A stretch of 51,171 nt of DNA from the NCBI RefSeq assembly GCF_004114425.1, contig NZ_RDQF01000055.1, forward strand, positions 1-51,171, in the 5' to 3' direction. The notes beneath the pieces were generated by a model that saw only the letters and a list, made by a program, of their open reading frames with translations, was not told the origin of the DNA and did not search any database. Both the position numbers and the translations under genes were made by a program. The DNA comes from Bradyrhizobium vignae (GTDB lineage Bacteria > Pseudomonadota > Alphaproteobacteria > Rhizobiales > Xanthobacteraceae). Shown one piece after another: positions 42,556 through 50,631 of the stretch; the first letter of the stretch is position 1, and the number at the start of each line of letters is the position of its first letter.

Positions 42556-42654
42556 ATGGGTAGCGGTGCGCAGCCGATTGTGGTTTGCACTGTCCTTGAT
42601 CTTCAAACGCAGGTGCGCGACGTATCGCTCACCAATCCGGGGGGGCGTACGCCG

Positions 42655-43518
42655 ATGAGAATTATACTTCTGGGACCGCCGGGGTCGGGCAAGGGGACCC
42701 AGGCGCAGCTCTTGGTGCGGCGCTATGGCATCATCCAGCTCTCGACCGGCGAGATGCTGCGTGCCGCGGTTGCGGCCGGGACGCCTGTCGGGCTGAAAGC
42801 CAAGGAGATCATGGCCAGCGGTGGCCTCGTGCCCGACGATGTCGTGGTGGGAATCATCTCCGACCGCATCGACCAGCCAGACGCCAAGAACGGTTTCATC
42901 CTCGATGGTTTCCCGCGCACCGTGCCGCAGGCCGAGGCGTTGGACGAGCTGCTCAAGCGCAAGCATCTCAAGCTCGACGCCGTGATCGAGCTCCGTGTCA
43001 ATGAGAGCGCGCTGCTGAGCCGCGTCGAAACTCGCGTTGCCCAGATGCGGGAGCGCGGCGAGGAGGTCCGGCTCGACGACACCCCGGAGGTCCTGACCAA
43101 ACGGCTTGCCAGCTACCGCAGCCAGACGGAACCACTGATTCACTACTATTCCGAGCGTCGGAAGCTCTCGACCATCGACGGCATGATGGCCATCGACGAG
43201 GTCACCCGCGCCATCCACCGCCAGCTCCTGGCGCTGGGCGCGGTCGAGCCCAAGACGCATGCCCGAAGCGCAGCCAAGTCGGGACCGGCCAAAAAGACCA
43301 AGACGGCGAAGAAATCGGCCAAAAAGTCGCCGAAGGCAGGCAAAAAGGCCACCAGAGCGGCTAAAACCGTCAAAAAGTCGGTCAAAAAGGCCGGGAAGGC
43401 CAAGAAGGCGACCACGAAAACGGTCAAAATGGCAGCCCAAAGGACGGCCAAGAAGGCCGTCAAAAAAGGGGCCAAAAAGGCTGCAAAAAAGGTCACGAAA
43501 AAGCGAGCCAAGCGCTAG
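42655..43518 (+). CDS. adk: Adenylate kinase with a Lys/Ala-rich histone-H1-like tail
   Basis: A 287-residue protein. Residues 1-195 are a short-LID adenylate kinase (ATP + AMP to 2 ADP): P-loop GPPGSGKGT at 7-15, AMP-site STGEMLRAAV, DGFPRTVPQAEAL, and a compact LID without zinc cysteines. From about residue 200 to the end runs a 90-residue tail made almost only of Lys, Ala, Thr, Ser, Pro and Val, with KKAVKKGAKKAAKKVTKKRA at the end, like histone H1 or AlgP-type tails. The ATG at 42655 is set by homology. The tail is in frame with no stop, so this is one polypeptide. Tail function unknown; nucleic-acid binding is a natural guess. Confidence 0.92.
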   Translation: MRIILLGPPGSGKGTQAQLLVRRYGIIQLSTGEMLRAAVAAGTPVGLKAKEIMASGGLVPDDVVVGIISDRIDQPDAKNGFILDGFPRTVPQAEALDELLKRKHLKLDAVIELRVNESALLSRVETRVAQMRERGEEVRLDDTPEVLTKRLASYRSQTEPLIHYYSERRKLSTIDGMMAIDEVTRAIHRQLLALGAVEPKTHARSAAKSGPAKKTKTAKKSAKKSPKAGKKATRAAKTVKKSVKKAGKAKKATTKTVKMAAQRTAKKAVKKGAKKAAKKVTKKRAKR

Positions 43519-43524
43519 CAGCGG

Positions 43525-43554
43525 TTGACGAAAGCCCCCGGAATCCCCTAATAA
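43525..43554 (+). promoter_or_regulatory. Candidate alpha-operon promoter
   Basis: TTGACG (43525-43530) and TAATAA (43549-43554) are separated by 18 bases. It lies just after adk and would produce a 140-base leader for rpsM-rpsK-rpoA-rplQ. Confidence 0.4.
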
Positions 43555-43705
43555 GCCCCGCATCCAAGTCGGATAGTTTCAGACGATGCCGGGCCCCAGG
43601 AAGACCGGGGGTGGGCGTCGTGTTCGCGTTTGTGAACACCTGCCCGAGAGAGCAAGCACTTAAAGCCCGATTCCTGACGAGGGGTCGGCAACAGGAGAGA
43701 AGGCC

Positions 43706-44074
43706 GTGGCCCGTATTGCCGGCGTGAACATTCCCACCAACAAGCGCGTGCTGATCGCGCTCCAGTACATCCATGGCATCGGCCCGAAGATCGCCGGTGA
43801 CATCATGGAGAAGGTGAAGATCCCCGAGGATCGTCGCGTCAATCAGCTCAGCGACGCCGAAGTGCTCCAGATCCGCGAAGTCATCGACCGTGACTATCTC
43901 GTCGAGGGCGACCTGCGTCGTGAGGTCGGCATCAACATCAAGCGTCTGATGGACCTCGGCTGCTATCGCGGCCTGCGTCATCGTCGCGGTCTGCCGGTGC
44001 GCGGTCAGCGCACCCACACCAATGCGCGTACGCGCAAGGGCCCGGCCAAGGCCATCGCCGGCAAGAAGAAGTAA
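43706..44074 (+). CDS. rpsM: 30S ribosomal protein S13
   Basis: A 122-residue S13 of the head and intersubunit bridges. It starts with GTG at 43706 after CAGGAGAGAAG. MARIAGVNIPTNKRVLIALQ, YIHGIGPKIAGDIM (helix-hairpin-helix) and RGLPVRGQRTHTNARTRKGP are diagnostic. First gene of the alpha operon. Confidence 0.98.
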   Translation: MARIAGVNIPTNKRVLIALQYIHGIGPKIAGDIMEKVKIPEDRRVNQLSDAEVLQIREVIDRDYLVEGDLRREVGINIKRLMDLGCYRGLRHRRGLPVRGQRTHTNARTRKGPAKAIAGKKK

Positions 44075-44093
44075 GTTTTCGAATCTAGTCGCG

Positions 44094-44134
44094 GCGTGTG
44101 GCGGAAGGGGATGACCCGTTCGCCACGCGCTTTT
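44094..44134 (+). terminator. Hairpin between rpsM and rpsK
   Basis: GCGTGTGGCG (44094-44103) pairs with CGCCACGCGC (44121-44130) with one G-U pair; TTTT follows. It resembles a weak terminator inside the alpha operon and could tune rpsK-rpoA expression. Confidence 0.5.
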
Positions 44135-44196
44135 CGTTCCACAGGTGTAGCCGCTGGCATTACGGCGGCGTTTGAGATCTTCAGGAAAGGGACTCA

Positions 44197-44586
44197 ATGG
44201 GCAAGGAAGCCACCCGCGTTCGTCGTCGTGAGCGCAAGAACATCGCCTCCGGCGTCGCGCATGTGAACTCGTCGTTCAACAACACGACCATCACCATCAC
44301 CGACGCGCAGGGCAACACGATTGCCTGGTCGTCGGCCGGTACGATGGGTTTCAAGGGCTCGCGCAAGTCGACGCCGTACGCCGCGCAGGTCGCCGCCGAG
44401 GACGTCTCCAAGAAGGCGCAGGAGCACGGCATGCGCACGCTGGAAGTCGAAGTCGCCGGCCCCGGTTCGGGCCGCGAGTCAGCGCTCCGCGCGCTCCAGG
44501 CCGCAGGCTTCACCGTCACCTCGATCCGCGACGTGACCACGATCCCGCACAACGGTTGCCGTCCCCGTAAGCGCCGGCGCGTTTGA
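44197..44586 (+). CDS. rpsK: 30S ribosomal protein S11
   Basis: A 129-residue S11 of the platform. GVAHVNSSFNNTTITITDAQ, FKGSRKSTPYAAQVAAEDVS and TIPHNGCRPRKRRRV are conserved to the last residue. AAGGGA precedes the ATG. Confidence 0.98.
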   Translation: MGKEATRVRRRERKNIASGVAHVNSSFNNTTITITDAQGNTIAWSSAGTMGFKGSRKSTPYAAQVAAEDVSKKAQEHGMRTLEVEVAGPGSGRESALRALQAAGFTVTSIRDVTTIPHNGCRPRKRRRV

Positions 44587-44593
44587 TACCAAG

Positions 44594-44660
44594 TTGCGGG
44601 CCCATCGGCGCCCGCAATGACTTTACTAAGAAGCCGCGGGAGTGACCCGCGGCCTTTCTC
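44594..44660 (+). terminator. Tandem hairpins between rpsK and rpoA
   Basis: Two stems: TTGCGGGC/GCCCGCAA (44594-44617) and GCCGCGGG/CCCGCGGC (44633-44653) followed by CTTTCTC. The second is terminator-like with a poor T-run. They fall just before rpoA and could limit read-through. Confidence 0.5.
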
Positions 44661-44698
44661 CAACGCCAGTATTTGAACGATCAAATTGACTGGCCTGT

Positions 44699-45730
44699 AT
44701 GGGTGAAACAGTGACGATCCAGAAAAATTGGCAAGAACTGATTCGGCCGAACAAGCTCCAGGTCACGCCCGGCAGCGATCCCTCGCGTTTCGCGACCATC
44801 GTCGCCGAGCCGCTCGAGCGTGGTTTCGGCCAAACCCTCGGCAACGCGCTGCGCCGCATCCTGCTCTCCTCGCTCCAGGGCGCGGCGGTGCAGTCGGTGC
44901 ACATCGACGGCGTGCTGCACGAGTTCTCCTCGATCGCGGGCGTCCGTGAGGACGTCACCGACATCGTGCTCAACATCAAGGACATCTCGATCAAGATGCA
45001 GGGCGAAGGCCCCAAGCGTATGGTCGTGAAGAAGCAGGGCCCGGGCGTCGTCACCGCCGGCGATATCCAGACCGTCGGCGATGTGGTCGTGCTTAACCCC
45101 GATCTGCAGATCTGCACCCTCGACGAGGGCGCCGAGATCCGCATGGAGTTCACGGTCTCGACCGGCAAGGGCTACGTGCCCGCCGAGCGCAACCGTCCCG
45201 AGGACGCGCCGATCGGCCTGATCCCGGTCGACAGCCTGTACTCGCCGGTCCGCAAGGTCTCCTACAAGGTCGAGAACACCCGCGAGGGCCAGATCCTCGA
45301 CTACGACAAGCTGACGATGACGATCGAGACCAACGGCGCGATCACGCCGGATGATTCCGTGGCCTACGCCGCGCGCATCCTGCAGGACCAGCTCAACGTG
45401 TTCGTCAACTTCGAAGAGCCGCGCAAGGAAGTCGCCCAGGAGATCATCCCGGACCTCGCCTTCAACCCGGCCTTCCTCAAGAAGGTGGACGAGCTCGAGC
45501 TGTCGGTGCGTTCGGCCAACTGCCTGAAGAACGACAACATCGTCTACATCGGCGACCTCGTGCAGAAGAGCGAGGCGGAAATGCTCCGCACCCCGAACTT
45601 CGGCCGCAAGTCGCTGAACGAGATCAAGGAAGTGCTGGCCCAGATGGGTCTGCATCTCGGCATGGAAGTGCCGGGCTGGCCGCCGGAGAACATCGACGAG
45701 CTCGCCAAGCGCTTCGAGGATCACTACTGA
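44699..45730 (+). CDS. rpoA: RNA polymerase subunit alpha
   Basis: A 343-residue alpha subunit. The N-terminal assembly domain shows FGQTLGNALRRILLSSLQGA; the C-terminal domain (from about residue 250) shows ELELSVRSANCLKNDNIVYI and RTPNFGRKSLNEIKEVL, which bind UP elements and activators. The ATG at 44699 (MGETVTIQKN) matches the genus; a GTG at 44711 is an alternative. Length is normal. Confidence 0.98.
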   Translation: MGETVTIQKNWQELIRPNKLQVTPGSDPSRFATIVAEPLERGFGQTLGNALRRILLSSLQGAAVQSVHIDGVLHEFSSIAGVREDVTDIVLNIKDISIKMQGEGPKRMVVKKQGPGVVTAGDIQTVGDVVVLNPDLQICTLDEGAEIRMEFTVSTGKGYVPAERNRPEDAPIGLIPVDSLYSPVRKVSYKVENTREGQILDYDKLTMTIETNGAITPDDSVAYAARILQDQLNVFVNFEEPRKEVAQEIIPDLAFNPAFLKKVDELELSVRSANCLKNDNIVYIGDLVQKSEAEMLRTPNFGRKSLNEIKEVLAQMGLHLGMEVPGWPPENIDELAKRFEDHY

Positions 45731-45740
45731 GCATTCGTCG

Positions 45741-45811
45741 TTCCGGGGCGATGCGGAGCATCGAACCCGGAACTCGAGATTCCGGGTTCGGCTCTGCGAG
45801 CCGCCCCGGAA
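45741..45811. repeat. Cruciform repeat after rpoA
   Basis: Outer arms TTCCGGGGCG and CGCCCCGGAA enclose inner arms CGAACCCGGAA and TTCCGGGTTCG around ctcgaga, making a long nested palindrome 10 bases after rpoA. The cccggaa/ttccggg composition is typical of intergenic Bradyrhizobium repeats. Confidence 0.6.
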
Positions 45812-45818
45812 TGACTGA

Positions 45819-45869
45819 GAGCATAGTCCCGGAAAAGTGCGAAGCGGTTTTCCGATAGGGATCATGCTC
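45819..45869. repeat. Second copy of the dispersed palindromic element
   Basis: GAGCAT and ATGCTC close an element whose core CCGGAAAA and TTTTCCG flank gtgcgaagcgg. It shares cccggaaa, gaagcggtttt and gatc.tgc with the element at 40343-40391. It lies next to the cruciform, so the 248-base rpoA-rplQ gap is largely repeat DNA. Confidence 0.7.
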
Positions 45870-45978
45870 AACCAAGAAAGCGAAAGCGCGTCGCGCTTTC
45901 GCGGGCGAACGCAGGCAGCCCACCTGAGCAACATGTCCGACGAACCGTCGCGGCAGTTTTAACGTAAGGACTACACAC

Positions 45979-46395
45979 ATGCGTCACGGCAAGGTTCATC
46001 GGAAGCTCAACCGCACGGCCGAGCACCGCCGCGCGATGTTCGCCAACATGGCGGCCGCGCTGATCAAGCACGAGCAGATCGTCACCACGCTGCCCAAGGC
46101 CAAGGAGCTCCGCCCGATCGTCGAGAAGCTCGTCACCCTCGGCAAGAAGGGCGGCCTGTCGCTGCGCCGCCAGGCGATCGCGGAGCTGCGCGACGTCGAC
46201 ATGGTCAGGAAGCTCTTCGATACGCTCGCGACCCGCTACAAGGACCGCCAGGGCGGCTACACCCGCATCATCAAGGCCGGCTTCCGCTACGGCGACAACG
46301 CCGCGATGGCCGTGATCGAGTTCGTCGATCGCGACGTCGACGCCAAGGGCCAGGATTCCGGTCCGGTGCAGGAGAAGGCAGCCGAGGCGGCGTAA
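45979..46395 (+). CDS. rplQ: 50S ribosomal protein L17
   Basis: A 138-residue L17 at the tunnel exit. MRHGKVHRKLNRTAEHRRAM, ALIKHEQIVTTLPKAKELRP and GGYTRIIKAGFRYGDNAAMA are diagnostic. The last 20 residues form an alphaproteobacterial-type tail. Last gene of the superlocus. Confidence 0.98.
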   Translation: MRHGKVHRKLNRTAEHRRAMFANMAAALIKHEQIVTTLPKAKELRPIVEKLVTLGKKGGLSLRRQAIAELRDVDMVRKLFDTLATRYKDRQGGYTRIIKAGFRYGDNAAMAVIEFVDRDVDAKGQDSGPVQEKAAEAA

Positions 46396-46420
46396 GCTGT
46401 TTCTGCAGATATGTACTGAA

Positions 46421-46446
46421 AACGGCGCCCTCGGGCGCCGTTTTTT
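46421..46446 (+). terminator. Intrinsic terminator after rplQ
   Basis: AACGGCGCC, loop CTCG, GGCGCCGTT, then a run of T (46439-46446): a strong Rho-independent terminator 25 bases after rplQ. The A-rich left flank makes it partly bidirectional, which would also serve the convergent gene ending at 46475. Confidence 0.95.
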
Positions 46447-46474
46447 GTTCCCGGAATTGTGCGGATCCGCAGGA

Positions 46475-47452
46475 CTATTCCTCCTTGATCCCCGCCTTTT
46501 GCGCGATGTCCTTCATTTCGGCGGTCTCCTTGCCGATGGCTGCCGCCCAATCGCTGTAGCGCGTGAAGCCCGGCTCGAAGCCGACCTTGGTGAAGCGCTC
46601 GGTCACGGACGGGCTGTTGATCGTCTCCTCCAGGGCTGCCGACAGCTTGTCGTGAACGGCCGGCGGCAGGCCCTTGGGAGTGACGACGGCGCCCCATGAC
46701 GCGAAGTCGATATTGCCATAGCCGAGCTCGGCGAGCGTTGGTACGTCGGGCAGGAACGGCGTGCGTTTGGCCGAGAACACGGCGAGCACCTTGACCGTGC
46801 CGGCGTCGATCTGTGGCTTGACCGCGATGACAGTGTCGACGTGATACTGGATGTGTTTTCCGATCAGGTCGTTCATCGCCGGCGCGCTGCCCTTGTAGGG
46901 CAGGTGGACCATCTTGATTCCGGCGGCCGATTTGAACAGCTCGCCGGCAAAATGTGACACGGTCGCGACGCCGAACGATGCCAGCGACAGCTTGTCGGGA
47001 TTGGCCTTCGCTTCGGTAACCAGCGCAGCCACGTCCTTGATCGGGTTGTCCTTGTAGGTGACCAGCACCAGCGTGATCTTGCCGACCTGGCCGAGCGGCT
47101 CGAAATCCTTGGCCGCGTCGTAAGGCACGCTTTCCTTCACGGCGGCCGGCAGCGTGAAGCTCGAGTTCGAGCTGAAGAACAGGGTATATCCATCAGGCGC
47201 CGAGCGCGCGACTTCCTTCGCCGCGATCGTGGTGCCGCCGCCGGGACGGTTCATGATGATCACGGGCTTGCCGAGCCGCGTCTCCAGCTCGCCGCCGATG
47301 ATGCGCGCGACCACGTCCGAGGCGCCGCCCGGCGGGAAGGGGACGATCAATTGCAACGACTTTTCCGGATAGACCGCCTGAGCCGGTGCGGGCGCATTGC
47401 CAGCAATCAAACCGGCCACCCCGAGCACAACCGTTAAAGCCGTTCTTTTCAT
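46475..47452 (-). CDS. Bug-family tripartite tricarboxylate transporter binding protein
   Basis: A 325-residue periplasmic solute-binding protein of the Bug (TctC-like) family. Residues 1-26 are a signal peptide (MKRTALTVVLGVAGLIAG, cleavage after APAQA). The family signature YPEKSLQLIVPFPPGGASDV, then GKPVIIMNRPGGGTTIAAK and VHLPYKGSAPAMNDLIGKHI, is complete. Such proteins bind carboxylates for a TctAB-type permease, but many are orphans and no permease is nearby. The ATG at 47452 is chosen because the signal peptide begins there. Ligand unknown. Confidence 0.92.
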   Translation of the reverse strand: MKRTALTVVLGVAGLIAGNAPAPAQAVYPEKSLQLIVPFPPGGASDVVARIIGGELETRLGKPVIIMNRPGGGTTIAAKEVARSAPDGYTLFFSSNSSFTLPAAVKESVPYDAAKDFEPLGQVGKITLVLVTYKDNPIKDVAALVTEAKANPDKLSLASFGVATVSHFAGELFKSAAGIKMVHLPYKGSAPAMNDLIGKHIQYHVDTVIAVKPQIDAGTVKVLAVFSAKRTPFLPDVPTLAELGYGNIDFASWGAVVTPKGLPPAVHDKLSAALEETINSPSVTERFTKVGFEPGFTRYSDWAAAIGKETAEMKDIAQKAGIKEE

Positions 47453-47638
47453 CGCGTTGCTTCCGTTTCCATGTGAGCAGGAGAATCTCGGAATGGCCAA
47501 GCAACAATCGTTCCAGCAGCGATGCGCGGCGTCCAAGGGGCGCAGGAAGAGCGCGGGCCCTCACTGCTTGGTGAGCACCGATTGCATCCCGATCCGCCGC
47601 GTCCGATATCCCCGTCATCGATCTGATGGAGATAGTGC

Positions 47639-48427
47639 ATGAACATCGACCTTTCCGGAAAAACAGCGCTGGTGACCGGCTCGACCGCCGGCATCGGCCA
47701 TGCCATCGCCAAGGGCCTTGCCGCCTCGGGTGCGAGCGTCGTCATCAACGGGCGCGGCCAGGACAAGGTCGATGCAGCCGTACGCAAGCTGGAAGCGACG
47801 GGCGCCAAGATCCGCGGCATCGCCGCGGACGTCTCCACTGCTGCGGGGTGCCAGGCGCTGGTGGCCGCTCTGCCCGAGGTCGACATCCTCATCAACAACG
47901 CGGGCATCTTCGAGCCGAAGGAATTTTTCGACATCCCCGACGAGGACTGGAGCCGCTTCTTCGAGGTCAACGTGATGAGCGGCGTGCGGCTGTCGCGGGC
48001 TTACATGAAGGGCATGCTCAAGCGCAACTGGGGCCGCATCGTCTTCATCTCTTCCGAGTCCGGCCTCAACATTCCCGTCGAGATGATCCACTACGGCATG
48101 ACCAAGACGGCCCAGCTTTCAGTTGCGCGCGGCCTCGCGCAGCTCACTCGCGGCACCGGCGTCACCGTCAACTCCGTGCTGCCGGGCCCGACCATGTCCG
48201 AAGGCGTCGAGACATTCGTGAAGGACCTCGCGAAGCAAAACGGGCAGTCCGTGGACGAGGCCGCGGCCAATTTCGTCAAACAGCATCGTCCGAGCTCTCT
48301 GATCCAGCGTTTTGCCAGCGTCGACGAGATCGCCAACATGGTTGTCTATGTCGCGTCCAAGGAAGCGTCCGCAACCAACGGCGCAGCGCTGCGCGCCGAG
48401 GGCGGCATCGTCAACACGATCGCCTGA
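47639..48427 (+). CDS. Short-chain dehydrogenase/reductase (SDR)
   Basis: A 262-residue SDR: cofactor loop TGSTAGIG (13-20), NNAG (86-89), catalytic Ser139, Tyr152 and Lys156 (YGMTK). The C-terminus is about 15 residues longer than minimal and reads EASATNGAALRAEGGIVNTI. The DUF1330-like gene follows after 8 bases, so they form an operon. Divergent from the Bug protein across 186 bases. Substrate unknown. Confidence 0.9.
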   Translation: MNIDLSGKTALVTGSTAGIGHAIAKGLAASGASVVINGRGQDKVDAAVRKLEATGAKIRGIAADVSTAAGCQALVAALPEVDILINNAGIFEPKEFFDIPDEDWSRFFEVNVMSGVRLSRAYMKGMLKRNWGRIVFISSESGLNIPVEMIHYGMTKTAQLSVARGLAQLTRGTGVTVNSVLPGPTMSEGVETFVKDLAKQNGQSVDEAAANFVKQHRPSSLIQRFASVDEIANMVVYVASKEASATNGAALRAEGGIVNTIA

Positions 48428-48435
48428 GGTGGCGC

Positions 48436-48732
48436 ATGGCGGCCTATGTGATTTCCGAAGTCGAGATGCGCGACCCCGACGGATTCGAGGCCTATCGCGC
48501 GCTCGCCGCCAAGACCATCGCGCAGTACGGCGGACGTTATCTCGTCCGCGGCGCGAGGGCCGAGCTTGCCGAAGGCAACCTGCCGCCGAAGGCCATCGTC
48601 ATCGTCGAATTCGCCTCGATGACGAGGTTGAAGGAATGGTACACCTCGCCGGAATATGCCGAGGCGCTGAAGCTGCGGCGGACGGCGCTGGAGCGGCGTC
48701 TGATGTTCGTCGAGGGTGTGCCGCCGGCGTGA
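48436..48732 (+). CDS. DUF1330-like small protein
   Basis: A 98-residue protein matching the DUF1330 ferredoxin-like (dimeric alpha-beta barrel) pattern: MAAYVISEVEMRDPDGFEAY, GGRYLVRGARAELAEGN, PKAIVIVEFASMTRLKEWYT. The family has no established reaction. It sits 8 bases after the SDR and probably shares its role. Confidence 0.88.
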   Translation: MAAYVISEVEMRDPDGFEAYRALAAKTIAQYGGRYLVRGARAELAEGNLPPKAIVIVEFASMTRLKEWYTSPEYAEALKLRRTALERRLMFVEGVPPA

Positions 48733-48793
48733 GAACTTTCTCGCGCAATGAAGCGTTGCTATGCTCGCCCGGTAGCCCAACCGGGAGAAGAGA

Positions 48794-49300
48794 ATGCTTC
48801 AGTCGCGATTTAAGCTTTTCGGTTTTTTTCTTGCCCTGACGATCCTGTGGCCGCTTTCGCCCTCGCGTGCAGACCAACCGTTTCAGCGGCTCCTGCCGCT
48901 CCTGATCGATCTTGCCGGATGGGAAGGCGGCAAGGCGGACGGCATGTCGATGCAGATGTCGGAGGCCAGCATGACCACCGCGACGCGCGACTACACGCGC
49001 GGCTCAGCGCGAGTCCAGGCCGCAATCATGGTTGGGCAGGCGGCCACCGGCGCGCTGGCGCCGATCCAGAGCGGAATGAATATCCAGACGCCTGACGGTC
49101 ACGTCATGTCGGCAACCATGCATGGCATGCAGGTGCTCAAGAACTATAACACCCCGCAGAAATCCGGCACGCTCATCGTGGCGCTCGGCAAGGACGCATT
49201 GTTCAATTTCTCCTTCGACGGCCTCAGTGAGGAGGAAGGGCTGGCGCTCGCTGAAAAATTCGACTGGAAGGCGCTCCAGACCGCAGCCCAGGCAAAGTAG
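48794..49300 (+). CDS. Secreted hypothetical protein
   Basis: A 168-residue product with an N-terminal signal peptide (LFGFFLALTILWPLSPSRAD, cleavage near residue 27). The mature part contains LIDLAGWEGGKADGMSMQMS and ALAPIQSGMNIQTPDGHVM; it is Met-rich and lacks known motifs or cysteines. GGGAGAAG lies 5 bases before the ATG. It is probably periplasmic; function unknown. Confidence 0.75.
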   Translation: MLQSRFKLFGFFLALTILWPLSPSRADQPFQRLLPLLIDLAGWEGGKADGMSMQMSEASMTTATRDYTRGSARVQAAIMVGQAATGALAPIQSGMNIQTPDGHVMSATMHGMQVLKNYNTPQKSGTLIVALGKDALFNFSFDGLSEEEGLALAEKFDWKALQTAAQAK

Positions 49301-49348
49301 GAGAGGGCGGGGCCAGCCACCTTGTAGAGACAGGTTCGTAGCTGGGTA

Positions 49349-49475
49349 GCCGGGCAGATGCGCGAGGTGCATCTGCTCGGCGTGTGTTTCCGCGGAAGCA
49401 GAAGAGGCGGGTTACGCCAGGCGAGCTGCGCTTTGCGCGTTCGCATGGCTAACTCATCACTCGGCGTAGCCCACC
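49349..49475. repeat. Two palindromes in the intergenic region
   Basis: A hairpin GCCG-g-GCAGATG / CATCTGC-t-CGGC (49349-49381) is followed by an imperfect inverted repeat GGCGGGTTACGCC (49406-49418) / GGCGTAGCCCACC (49463-49475), of the gggttacgc type widespread in Bradyrhizobium intergenic DNA. They separate convergent genes and may act as terminators. Confidence 0.45.
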
Positions 49476-49496
49476 ACTGCCCTACGAGGTCTTCGC

Positions 49497-50510
49497 CTAC
49501 CACCCCTCCAGCACGATCTTGCCGCGTGACTTGCCGCTCTCGAGCAGCGCGTGCGCGCGCTTGAGGTTGGCGGCGTTGATGGTGCCAAAGGTCTGGTCGA
49601 GCGTGGTGCGCAACACGCCCTTGTCGATGAGGTCGGCGACATCGTTGAGCAGATGATGCTGCGCGATCATGTCGGGCGTCTGGAACGAGGAGCGCGTGAA
49701 CATCGATTCCCAGTGCACCGAGATCGCCTTGCCCTTGAACGTGCTCATGGTGAACTCGGGCGGATCGTCGATCAGGCCGAACCGTCCCTGCGGCGCCATC
49801 AAATCGGCGATCGCCTTATAGTGCTGATCGGTGAAGGTGAGGCTTGCGACCAGCGCGACCGGCGGCAGCTTGAGCTTCTCAATCTGCTCCTTCATCGGTT
49901 TGCCGTGGTCGATCACTGCATGGGCGCCGAGATCGAGGCACCATTTTTGCGATTCAGGCCGCGTTGCGGTGGCGAGCACGGTCAATCCGGTGAGGCGGCG
50001 CGCGAGCTGGATCAGGATCGAGCCGACGCCGCCGGCTCCGCCCGTGATCAAGAGCGTGCGCGGATCGACGCTTTTGCCGGGCACGGCGCCGAGACGGTCG
50101 AACAGCAATTCCCACGCTGTGATGGAGGTGAGGGGAAGGGCTGCTGCCTGCGCGAACGAGAGCGACTTCGGCTTGTTGCCGACGATGCGCTCGTCGACCA
50201 GGTGGAACTCGGCGTTGGTGCCCTGGCGCAGGATCGAGCCGGCATAAAACACCTCGTCACCCGGCTTGAAGAACGTCACGTCGGGGCCGACGGCATCGAC
50301 CACGCCGGCCGCGTCATAGCCGAGGATCTTCGTCTCGCCCTCGGGCGGGGCGGCGCGCTTGCGCACCTTGTAATCCACCGGATTGGCCGAGATCGCCTTC
50401 ACGGCGACGCGAATGTCGCGCCCCTTGGGCTCAGGCTTTGCGGTCTCGAAATCGATCAGTGAATCCGCGTCCTCGATCGGAAGCGATTTCTTGTAGCCGA
50501 CGGCCTTCAT
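49497..50510 (-). CDS. Zinc-binding-alcohol-dehydrogenase-family quinone reductase-like protein
   Basis: A 337-residue MDR-superfamily protein. The GroES-like domain has ISANPVDYKVRKRAAPPEGE and ILGYDAAGVVDAVGPDVTFF; the NADPH loop is ITGGAGGVGSILIQLARRLT. Catalytic and structural zinc ligands are absent, so it resembles quinone oxidoreductases. It is divergent from the HxlR regulator at 50632, a pairing often seen when HxlR controls an electrophile-responsive reductase. Substrate unknown. Confidence 0.9.
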   Translation of the reverse strand: MKAVGYKKSLPIEDADSLIDFETAKPEPKGRDIRVAVKAISANPVDYKVRKRAAPPEGETKILGYDAAGVVDAVGPDVTFFKPGDEVFYAGSILRQGTNAEFHLVDERIVGNKPKSLSFAQAAALPLTSITAWELLFDRLGAVPGKSVDPRTLLITGGAGGVGSILIQLARRLTGLTVLATATRPESQKWCLDLGAHAVIDHGKPMKEQIEKLKLPPVALVASLTFTDQHYKAIADLMAPQGRFGLIDDPPEFTMSTFKGKAISVHWESMFTRSSFQTPDMIAQHHLLNDVADLIDKGVLRTTLDQTFGTINAANLKRAHALLESGKSRGKIVLEGW

Positions 50511-50570
50511 GGCTTGTCTCCATCAGATGGCGTGTTCGCCCGCCGCTCTAACTGTCGCCCTGGCCTCAAT

Positions 50571-50601
50571 TTGGCAAGTACTGTAAATTTGGGGATATAG
50601 T
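50571..50601 (+). promoter_or_regulatory. Candidate HxlR promoter/operator
   Basis: TTGGCA (50571-50576) with GATATA 17 bases on (50594-50599; TATAGT overlaps it) forms a promoter. The surrounding AT-rich stretch, with tact elements near 50580 and 50612, is the natural site for HxlR to bind and control both divergent genes. Confidence 0.4.
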
Positions 50602-50631
50602 CCCTGTTTGGATACTATTGGGAAATCACGC

